64,000 nt of DNA, from positions 1 to 64,000 of the forward strand of contig CALSMK010000007.1 of assembly GCA_943787435.1 (NCBI GenBank), written 5' to 3'. The DNA comes from an uncultured Flavobacteriales bacterium (GTDB lineage Bacteria; Bacteroidota; Bacteroidia; Flavobacteriales_D; Sanyastnellaceae). Made by a program: the position numbers and the translations under genes. Shown piece after piece: positions 54,373-62,800 of the stretch. The number at the start of each line of letters is the position of its first letter. The first letter of the stretch is position 1. The notes under the pieces are model-generated. The model was not told where the DNA came from. It worked only from the letters and a program-made list of their open reading frames with translations, and made no database searches.

Positions 54373-55152
54373 TTAGCGCTGGACCACGAGTCGAATCACC
54401 TCTCCTGCGCCTTGATCGGTCAAGGTCAAAAAGTAGATGCCCTCTGTCAAATTGGCGACGTCGACCTGTTCTGCATTGGAAAGAACTGGCCATTGGCGGA
54501 TGCTGCGGCCGTCCATGCTGTGCAAAGCCGCGTCCGATCCTTGAGCGCCCATGACGGTGAAAGATCCAGAAGTCGGATTCGGGAACAAGGAAGGCGCGAA
54601 GGAGAGTGCTTCACCCACGTTGGTGCTTTCGCCCAAAATGGGGAATGGAAAACCATCAAAACTGAACGGCGTAGCCAATGGGAAACCAAAAACTGTCGCC
54701 CACACATTGACCTCCATGCTCAAGACATACTCCCCCGTTTGGTTGGGAACTCCTGAGAACGAAGCGCAGTACTGCCCGCCGCCAAGGAATGTACAAGGAT
54801 CTGTGCAATCGCCGAGGTTGTTGCACACGTACTCCATGCCAATTTCTTCGAATGTCAGCGTGTCACCACTGATGGTGTCCACCAACAAAACAGCCACAAT
54901 AACGACGGAGTCAATGGGAGCGTCCAGCGGGGTATCTGGCTCAACATCCGAGGCAAAAGAAGGCACCAAAAGGTGCACCTCGTCCACGTATGAGAGTTCC
55001 ACATAGGCCGTATCGAAAAAGGTTTCTTCGCCATCGGGGCTCAACCCCCATGTTTCTCCACCAAAGTCGACCGCTTCCGGGTCACATTGAGCGTGAACAG
55101 TCAACGAAAAAGCAAGCAGCGCAACTGCGCCAAGGCATTGGAAAAATTTCAT
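54373..55152 (-). CDS. Secreted protein with T9SS C-terminal sorting domain
   Basis: 259 residues. The signal peptide is MKFFQCLGAVALLAFSLTVHA, then QC. The body is beta-rich, with several Cys in EYVCNNLGDCTDPCTFLGGG, and no named domain is recognised. The C-terminus LFPNPTSGSFTVMGAQGSDA ... GRSIRQWPVL ... TEGIYFLTL ... GEVIRLVVQR is a type A sorting domain for outer-membrane translocation. It lies between the STAS and rnz genes, so it is probably co-transcribed with housekeeping genes. Confidence 0.88.
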   Translation of the reverse strand: MKFFQCLGAVALLAFSLTVHAQCDPEAVDFGGETWGLSPDGEETFFDTAYVELSYVDEVHLLVPSFASDVEPDTPLDAPIDSVVIVAVLLVDTISGDTLTFEEIGMEYVCNNLGDCTDPCTFLGGGQYCASFSGVPNQTGEYVLSMEVNVWATVFGFPLATPFSFDGFPFPILGESTNVGEALSFAPSLFPNPTSGSFTVMGAQGSDAALHSMDGRSIRQWPVLSNAEQVDVANLTEGIYFLTLTDQGAGEVIRLVVQR

Positions 55153-55165
55153 GTCTAAGGGAATA

Positions 55166-55528
55166 TCAGATGTTACGCTCTACCTCCTCCATGTACACCA
55201 AATCCACCCCTTCTTGGGCGGTGGGCACAATTTTGAGGACGTTATCGAGTTGACTGATTGAAACCAATTTGGCCACAGCAGGCTGAAGTCCACTGACCAC
55301 AAAAGTACCTCCCGCATCTCTGCAGCTGCGGTGTCCAATCAAGACCGCACTCAACCCACTGGAGTCAATGTAGCGGGTTTCATTCAGGTCTAAGACCATG
55401 TTTCTGTGTCCCTCTTTGCTGGCCAAAACCAGCTCTCCTTTAAGCTCAGGGGCACACAAAGCATCCAACTTCTCCACCTTGGCAGTCAGGATGACCACCT
55501 TCTCACGCTTTTCGACTTCAAATTTCAT
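55166..55528 (-). CDS. STAS-domain anti-sigma factor antagonist
   Basis: 120 residues from the ATG at 55528 (MKFEVEKREKVVILTAKVEK); eleven further codons upstream overlap the pyrB end. The STAS core has VLDLNETRYIDSSGLSAVLI, in which the DSSG serines are the usual phosphorylation site of SpoIIAA-like proteins. No anti-sigma kinase or sigma factor is nearby. A pairing of STAS and rnz genes is common in Bacteroidota. Confidence 0.9.
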   Translation of the reverse strand: MKFEVEKREKVVILTAKVEKLDALCAPELKGELVLASKEGHRNMVLDLNETRYIDSSGLSAVLIGHRSCRDAGGTFVVSGLQPAVAKLVSISQLDNVLKIVPTAQEGVDLVYMEEVERNI

Positions 55529-55557
55529 GTCGCGAATCTGTATGCTCCGAAAATAGC

Positions 55558-56502
55558 TCAATCCGGCGAGCTGCCCAATCGTCCAGCCAACAGGTATAAA
55601 ACAGCCATTCGAATGGCCACCCCATTCTCAACCTGATCCAAGATGACGGCGTCTTGTCCGTCGGCCACATCACTGGCAATTTCAACCCCCCTGTTCATGG
55701 GGCCAGGGTGCAAAATCAAGGGGCGCTTGTCCAGTCTGTGCAGCCTTTCCGTGGTGATTCCATAAACAGAATGATACTCTTCCAAACTGGGGAAATAAGG
55801 CACTTCAGTCCCCTGACGCTCCAATTGAATTCGCAGGACATTGGCCACATCACACCAGGCCAAAGCCCGGTCAACATCGTGTTCAATTTGGACTCCCAGG
55901 GACCCGAAATGTTTTGGAATAAGCGTCGCAGGTCCACAAACCATGACTTCCGCGCCGAGCAATTGAAGGCACAGCACGTTGGACAATGCCACCCTGCTGT
56001 GCCGGATGTCGCCAAAAATGCACACTCGTTTCCCGGACAAGCTCCCCAACCTCTCAGTGAGGGTAAAGCAATCCAACAAAGCCTGTGTGGGATGCTCATG
56101 GGTGCCATCGCCAGCATTCACAATGGGCACTTGAATCTTCTGTGCCAAATAGTGTGCCGCACCCGGGTGTGGGTGGCGCATGACGACCATGTCGACCTTC
56201 ATGGCCAAAATGTTGCGAACGGTGTCCGCCAGAGTCTCCCCTTTCTTGACACTCGATGAACCTGCAGAAAAATTCACGACATCTGCAGACAATCTTTTCT
56301 CGGCCAATTCGAAACTGAGCCGGGTTCTGGTGCTGTTTTCAAAAAACAGATTCGCCACGGTGAGGTCCCGCAAACTGGGAACCTTTTTGATGGGCCGGTT
56401 AATGACCGCTTTGAATTCTCTTGCCGTTTGAAAGACAGCCTCGACATCTGAGGCTTGAAGACCTCTAATGCCAAGCAAGTGACGAGCAGAGAATTCAGCC
56501 AT
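55558..56502 (-). CDS. pyrB: Aspartate carbamoyltransferase catalytic subunit
   Basis: 314 residues. The carbamoyl-phosphate loop is FENSTRTRLSFE (Ser57-Thr58-Arg59-Thr60-Arg61). SAGSSSVKKGETLADTVRN carries the mobile-loop Lys, MRHPHPGAAHYLAQ and GTHEHPTQALLDCFTL follow, and HPGPMNRGVEIASDVAD closes the active site. It catalyses the committed step of pyrimidine synthesis. It overlaps pyrR by 8 nt. No pyrI is present. Confidence 0.97.
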   Translation of the reverse strand: MAEFSARHLLGIRGLQASDVEAVFQTAREFKAVINRPIKKVPSLRDLTVANLFFENSTRTRLSFELAEKRLSADVVNFSAGSSSVKKGETLADTVRNILAMKVDMVVMRHPHPGAAHYLAQKIQVPIVNAGDGTHEHPTQALLDCFTLTERLGSLSGKRVCIFGDIRHSRVALSNVLCLQLLGAEVMVCGPATLIPKHFGSLGVQIEHDVDRALAWCDVANVLRIQLERQGTEVPYFPSLEEYHSVYGITTERLHRLDKRPLILHPGPMNRGVEIASDVADGQDAVILDQVENGVAIRMAVLYLLAGRLGSSPD

Positions 56503-57052
56503 GGTCTTCTGTGGGATTAATCAATTCGACCCTATCCTCCCCTTCCATGTCTGACCAGACCACTTGAACACGTTGGCTGTCCAAGCTGTCCACACTTCGT
56601 CCGACATACTTAGGTTCAATGGGCAACTCGCGACGGAAACGGCGATCCACCAAAACCGCAAGTTCAATTTTGGAAGGTCGTCCGTGCGCCAACAATGCAT
56701 CCATGGCTGCGCGAATGGTTCTCCCCGTAAACAAGACGTCATCGACAAGAACAATCCTCAAACCTTCCACTGTGAAGTCGAGGTTGGTCTCTGCGGCCTG
56801 TAGAGGCATGTCGTGCCTTCTAAAGTCGTCCCGGAAGAATGTGATGTCCAATTCGCCGAAACGAGGTGGTTTTCCTCCCAAAATTCGTCCGATGCGGTCT
56901 CTCAAACGCGAGGCCAAGTGGACGCCTCTGGGCTGAATTCCAATCAGCGCACTTTCGGCGAATTCCCCATGCTCCTCAACGAGTTGATGGGCCAATCTAT
57001 CCAACGTCAGTTGGAATTGAAGCGGGGTGATGAGAGAATGCTCAGGGCCCAT
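56495..57052 (-). CDS. pyrR: PyrR: pyrimidine operon regulator / uracil phosphoribosyltransferase
   Basis: 185 residues from the ATG at 57052 (MGPEHSLITPLQFQLTLDRL), which matches the family N-terminus; codons further upstream are promoter sequence. Motifs are IGIQPRGVHLASRL and the PRPP loop LVDDVLFTGRTIRAAMD. It has uracil phosphoribosyltransferase activity in many bacteria; RNA-binding attenuation is known in Firmicutes but no attenuator is visible here. The leader is under 10 nt if the TATTTTTG box is real, which leaves no room for one. Confidence 0.95.
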   Translation of the reverse strand: MGPEHSLITPLQFQLTLDRLAHQLVEEHGEFAESALIGIQPRGVHLASRLRDRIGRILGGKPPRFGELDITFFRDDFRRHDMPLQAAETNLDFTVEGLRIVLVDDVLFTGRTIRAAMDALLAHGRPSKIELAVLVDRRFRRELPIEPKYVGRSVDSLDSQRVQVVWSDMEGEDRVELINPTEDHG

Positions 57053-57060
57053 GTGAGGTG

Positions 57061-57068
57061 CAAAAATA
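57061..57068 (-). promoter_or_regulatory. Putative -7 promoter box (TATTTTTG) of pyrR-pyrB
   Basis: An exact TAnnTTTG match ending only 9 nt before the pyrR ATG. A TTG lies about 23 bp upstream, inside the rpsA terminator. It implies a leaderless or very short-leader mRNA. Confidence 0.5.
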
Positions 57069-57074
57069 GTCCAG

Positions 57075-57108
57075 TACGAAAAAGGGAGGCACAATGGCCT
57101 CCCTTTTC
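57075..57108 (-). terminator. Rho-independent terminator of rpsA
   Basis: AAAAGGGAGGC (57080-57090) pairs with GCCTCCCTTTT (57097-57107) around a 6-nt loop. On the minus strand it is followed by TTTTTC. It lies 20 nt after the rpsA stop and abuts the pyrR promoter. Confidence 0.88.
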
Positions 57109-57127
57109 CTCAAATCAGGTGTTCAGA

Positions 57128-59709
57128 TTACTCCTTTTCGCCTTCAGCGTCGTCTGCCTTGGCATCTTCAGAAGCGTCCTTTTTGGGGGCTGCCTCCTTT
57201 TTTGCTTTTGGCTTGGCCTTCGCTTTGGGCTTGGCCTTGGGCTTGGCCTTCGCTTTGGGCTTTTCCTCAGCAGGTGCCTCCTCAGCAGCAGGTGCTTCCT
57301 CAGCGGCAGGTGCCTCCTCAGCAGCAGGTGCTTCCTCAGCAGCAGGCGCTTCCTCAGCGGCAGGTGCCTCTTCAGATTTCTTGGCCTTCTTTGCTGGCTT
57401 GGCTTTTTCGACTGGAGCCTCTTCTGCCGCAGGGGCTGTCTCAGGTCCGTCTTCCATTTGCTGCTTCAACTGCGACAGAACGTCAAGGTCACCGAAGGTG
57501 GTCTTGGCTTGGCGCTCATTCACCTCACGCACAGCACGCTGTGTTGCAGGGCTTGAGCCATTGTCGCGGTCATCACGGCGCTTGCGGTTGTCAGACCCAC
57601 CACGCTTCTTCGCTGGCGGCTCCTCATAAGTGCGCAGGTGCGACACAGTGATGCGCTTGGCGTTGCGGTTGAACTCCAAAACGATGAAGTCTGCACTCTC
57701 CTCGACCTTGATGTCCGTGCCATCCTCGCGCTTGAGGTGCTTGGCTTGACAGAAACCCTCAACACCATATGGCAGAGCGATTCCGACATTGCTGCCGTCG
57801 ATGGTCAACACCGTTCCCTTGTGGGTTGATCCCACTTCGAATACCTGTTCGAAAGTGTCCCAAGGGTTCTCCTGGAGTTGCTTGTGACCGAGGCTCATGC
57901 GGCGGTTGGTTTTGTCCAACTCCAACACGACCACGTCGATCTCATCTCCAACGTTACAGAATTCGGATGGGTGCTTGATCTTCTTCTCCCAGCTGAGGTC
58001 AGAAATGTGAACGAGACCATCGATCCCTTCTTCCATTTCGACAAACAGACCGAAGTTGGTGAAGTTGCGAACCTTACCAGAATGCTTGGACTGCACAGGG
58101 AACTTGAACTCGATGTTGTCCCATGGATCTGGAACGAGCTGCTTCATGCCAAGGCTCATCTTGCGCTCTTCGCGGTCGATGCCCAAGATGACAGTCTCGA
58201 TCTCGTCTCCAACTTTCAGGAACTCCTGAGCGCTGCGCAAGTGCTGACTCCAGCTCATTTCACTGACGTGCAACAAACCTTCTACGCCCTCCGCCACTTC
58301 GACGAATGCTCCGTAGTCGGCCACCACAACAACCTTTCCTTTGATCTTGTCTCCAACATTGACTCCTTCGGACATGGCGTCCCAAGGGTGAGCTGTGAGC
58401 TGCTTGATGCCGAGGCAATTCGCTTGCGGTCGTCGTCAAAGTCCAGAATCACAACGTTGAGTCGCTGCTCGACTTCCACCACTTCCTCTGGATGGCTCAC
58501 GCGGCCCCAGCTGAGGTCGGTGATGTGCACGAGTCCGTCCACGCCTCCGAGGTCCACAAAGACACCGTATGACGTGATGTTCTTGACCACACCTTCGAGA
58601 ACTTGACCCTTCTCCAATCCGGAGATGATCTGACGCTTCTGCTCTTCCAACTCGGCCTCGATGAGTGCCTTGTGTGAGACCACAACGTTCTTGTACTCTT
58701 GGTTGATCTTGACCACCTTGAATTCCATCTGCTTTCCGACGTATTCGTCGTAGTCGCGAATGGGCTTGACATCAATCTGGCTTCCTGGAAGGAAGGCCTC
58801 GATGCCAAACACATCAACAATCAAGCCGCCCTTGGTGCGGCACTTGATGATGCCCATGATGATTTCATCATTCTCCAGCGCTCCATTGACCTTGAGCCAG
58901 GCGCTGTGAATGCGAGCCGTGCGGTGAGACACCACAAGCTGACCATTGCGGTCTTCCTGCTGCTCAACAAACACGGGAACTGCGTCTCCAACACGGAGTT
59001 CAGGGTTGTAACGGAACTCAGAGGCTCCGATTACACCTTCTGACTTGTAGCCGATGTTGACGACAATTTCTTTTTTACCGATGCTCACGACGGTGCCTTC
59101 GACCACCTCCGATTCACGGATGAGGTTCAAGCTGCCTTCGTAGAGGTCCTCGAGCTTGGTGCGCTGTTCGGGATCCATCTCATCCTTGTCGGCATCAGAT
59201 TCGTCCCAATCGAATTCTTCGGAAGGCACATCGAGCACGCGCAGAACGTATGGCTCAGCTGGCTTGGCTTCTTCGACTGGCGCTTCTTCAGCAGCAGGAG
59301 CTTCCTCAGCGGGAGCTTCCTCAGCGCGGAGCTTCCTCAGCGGGAGCTTCTTCAGCAGCAGGGGCTTCTTCAGCCGGGAGCTTCTTCAGCAGCAGGAGCT
59401 TCTTCAGCGCGGAGCTTCTCTCAGCAGCGAGCTTCCTCAGCGGGAGCTTCCTCAGCAGCGAGCTTCCTCAGCGGGAGCTTCTTCAGCAGCGAGCTTCCTC
59501 AGCGGGAGCTTCTTCAGCAGCGGAGCTTCCTCAGCGGGAGCTTCTTCAGCAGCAGGAGCTTCCTCAGCGGGAGCTTCTTCGGCTTTCGATTCTGGTTCGG
59601 GGTTGGCCTCGGGCGTTGCCGCATCTTGGGCCTCCTGCGGTTGATCCGCAGCAGCGTCGTTAGACGCATTTGCCTGGTCTTCAGGCTTTTGGTTTTCTTC
59701 GGTCATCAT
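57128..59709 (-). CDS. rpsA: 30S ribosomal protein S1 with long low-complexity tails (frame broken)
   Basis: Restored length is about 850 residues against roughly 600 in related bacteria. N-terminal MMTEENQKPEDQANASNDAA is followed by an AEEAPA-rich acidic tract, then six S1 OB-fold repeats (for example KSEGVIGASEF, GGVDGLVHITDLSW, EGVEGLLHVSEMSW, EGIDGLVHISDLSW). After RNA-binding repeat 6 come a basic KKRGGSDNRKRRDD segment, another AAEEAPAAEEAP tract and a Lys/Ala tail (KPKAKPKAKAKPKAKK). S1 recruits mRNA to the 30S subunit. One base is missing near 58413-58416: adding it turns RIASASSS into RIALGIKQL, the expected sequence. More indels scramble 59290-59530. Because S1 is essential, these are probably sequence errors. 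Confidence 0.92.
59285..59575 (-). repeat. Low-complexity AEEAP(A) coding repeat in rpsA
   Basis: Short imperfect units of about 15-18 bp (gaagctcctgctgct / gaggaagctcccgct on the minus strand) repeat some 17 times. Several junctions are mixed forms, such as cagcgcggagc, ttctctcagc and cagcagcgagc on the plus strand, and these break the reading frame. Confidence 0.85.
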
Positions 59710-59781
59710 GTCCGAAGGGAGTTTTGTATCTCAATGGATGCGCCATCCATCTCGAGTTGTTGAATAAGGGGCGTGTGGCGC

Positions 59782-59807
59782 GTGCCCCAAAAAGGGGCGC
59801 AAAAATA
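59782..59807 (-). promoter_or_regulatory. Putative rpsA promoter with adjacent inverted repeat
   Basis: TATTTTTG (59800-59807, minus strand) matches TAnnTTTG and lies 91 nt before the ATG. Directly downstream an inverted repeat, GTGCCCC-AAAAA-GGGGCGC on the plus strand (59782-59800), covers the expected transcription start. It may be a control site for S1 level. Confidence 0.45.
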
Positions 59808-59848
59808 GGTGGAATCCGCTGATTATCCGAATGATTGAGGCTTGATTC

Positions 59849-62800
59849 TCAATTGCCTCCACTTTCTATGAGCCGAGCCTGGTCAAACCCCATCTCTTTG
59901 GCCTGATTCAACCACGATTGTGCTTCTGATTGATTGGGGCTCTTTCGCGTGATGTAGCGGGTGAATCCTTGCTCACGCAAAGAACGAATTCCCCAACCCA
60001 AAGGCGCATCCAGAATGGCATTCGCCAGACGTACAGGTATGGTGCTCGAGTATTCACCCAGCTCCACCTCCCAACCCACCATCACCCCTTCCGAACCTTC
60101 ATCTTGGGAAGCCTTCTGCTCTGAGCCGGTTTCTGATGGGGCGGCCTCCCCCATTCCTACCAAGGACCCGACAGCCGTTGTGCTGGCTTCAAGAAGTGGG
60201 ATGCGCTTGCCGTTGATGTAGACCACAACAAAGGCGTCTTCTCTGCCATCCAAACGCAATTCATCGCGATGCTCCGCTGCACTTTGCTCATCTTCAAATC
60301 GTCCAGAGAACAGCCTCAACCAACCGTCAGTGCCCGCGTCCTCCCGGGTCAATGTCCCGAGTTTGGCCACAGCATTTTCATCGGGAACCCCACGGAAAGC
60401 CCCCACTTGAACGCTGTATACCCGCCCTCTGATGTTGTTCCATGTGGGAATGTTTTGGGCGGTTGAAGGCGCATTTGACGTGGCCACTACACCAGCGGGG
60501 TCGACTGTTGATTCTCCTAATTCTCCTTGCGGTTCATTCGAAGCTGTCGCTCGTGACGAGGCCTGTTGATTCACCCTTTCTTGTGCCAATTCATCCACAG
60601 GGGGCCGGGAGCCCCTCACCCGCTCTCCGTCGACAAACCTGACGACAAATGCATCGTCATAGCCCAAAGACCTGATGGCGTCTCGTGCCACCACTGCTGG
60701 ATCATAGGCATCAAAGCTTCCCGCCATGTAGCGTGTGATCCCATTGGACAACGATTGAGCCCACATGGGATTGAAGGCTGCAAATAGGGCAGCAGGAAGT
60801 GCTTTTCTAAAGGCGCCAATCTGAATCTTGTACTCCACACCATCACTGCGCGGGGCACCCGATTCAACCGCGAACGTTTCGGCCGCAGAATTCCCTTCGT
60901 TCAGGTCCAAAGAAGCCGACCCTAAAATGGCCCGCTCCATGGCCACCCGATCAATCGGCCGAATGGCAACTCCACTGCCCGATGACGTCCCTTGCCCCAC
61001 CACTTCCGCTGCAGGCAGCACCACGCCAAAAGCCGAGGCCCTGCGCTCATTCACATCATTCAGCGGAGAATTGTTCAATCCCATGGAAGCCGAAGTGCTC
61101 GTTTCATCTGCAACCACCTCCATGGATTTGCCCTCTGACCCATCAGCCGAATCATCAACGGCCTCATCAGCCAAATCATCAACGGCCTCCACTGCGGAGA
61201 CTTCAACAAGAGAGCTGCCTGAATCTCCTTCGGGCAGAGACGTTGGCGACATGGCCGAATCCGCCATTGGTTCGGATGACATGATCAAGCGGTTTTCGAA
61301 TCCCAATGCATCGACTCTTTCCCAAGCTTCGCGGACATCGCGCTCAGCAAAAAAGAGCGACTTCTCCCATCGACTCATCTTAGATCTAGACAATGCATTG
61401 TCTTCGTTCCGACTTCTGACCCGCCTCCAGTTCGACCACGCTGCAATCAACTCCAAATCCTCTGGCAGCCAGGCATTCTCCCCGACAGTCCCCCCTTCAT
61501 CTGCACTTGTGTCTTCAACTGCACGGTCAAGCAACCTCATCCATTCCGTCACTTCTTCTTTTGTGGCATTGTCAAAAAACGGAACCGCCTCTATATCAGT
61601 AGGCCCTTTGGCTTCAACCCAACCATCTTCATCTGCCGAAGTCTCCATCCCGGCCGGTTCTTCACGCGCCTCATCGACCGCTTGAACGAGATCTTCGTCG
61701 GCTTCTGTCTGGGATTCTGCCTCTTGCCCCTCCTTCTCTTCTTCTGAATCGTCAGGTTGAGCCGCAACAGCCACAGAAGTCTGTGAAGCAGCAGCTGACA
61801 GTATTGGCCCTTGCTCATCCCATTCCAACAACAAGGCTTCCCAAGCCGCCGCAGCCTTCAAGGCCAAACCTTCTCTTTTCTCTTGGGCCAAAAAGAGCTC
61901 TTCCCCGTCCAGCTTACCCTGAGGGGATTCACTTTCATCAAGCCGCATGGCTTCAGATGCGGCTTGAGCTTTAGTCAACAATGCTGAAAGGCCATTGACG
62001 CGCTGTTCCTCATCCGTTCCAAAAGAAAGGACTGACAATTCCTCCAATTGCTGTTCGATTTGAACGCCTTTGGCTTCTTCACTTTCCACCCATTCATCCA
62101 GCTCCTCCAACATCGTTCCTCGAAGGTCGAGGTAAGCCGATTTCAATTCTGGCTCCATGGAATTCAAGTCATCCAATGTCACGACCATGGGCAGCCCCGC
62201 TCCTCCAGAAGCCTGCGCAAATTCATCCCAGGCGCGGCTGACTTTGCGAGAATCCGTGATGCGCCCAGCCCAAGCTGAGGTCACCTGCGAATCCGCCTCC
62301 CCGATGTCAGCCCCTGAATTTTTGGCGCTTGAATTGGGGAAAACAAATCCAATCAACGTCGTCTCATCGTCGTCCCCAAATGGATCAGCTGAGATGGAAA
62401 CCCATTCCAAAATGCCCTGATCGTCAACGGGGACATCAACCTCTTCACTCACCATGCTCTCTTGGCCGTCAGCGACCTCGGGTTCGCCATGGGTTGATGA
62501 AGCCTGGGCTTCAACGGCTGCAACAGCTTGCTCCGCTTGGGGTTCGGTTGCGGCTTCCGAAGCAGCGAGCGCTTGGGCAGCAGCGGCATCCTGGTCTGAC
62601 CGGACCTTGGCTTCGGCGGCGGCCTGGACTGCGGCCGCTTCGACAGCAGCGAGCGATTCTGCTGCAGCGGCTTCTTCCGCTTCGAGTTCAGCTGCAGCCA
62701 TGGCAGCAGCGGCTTCTTCCGCTTCGAGCTCGGCTGCAGCCATGGCAGCAGCAGCAGCTTCTTCCGCTTCGAGTTTAGCTGCAGCTTCGGCGATTGCCAT

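Noticed and set aside
57128-59709. Calling rpsA a pseudogene because of its frame breaks
   Set aside because: S1 is essential in related bacteria, no second copy is visible in the window, and a single added base restores conserved sequence near 58413.
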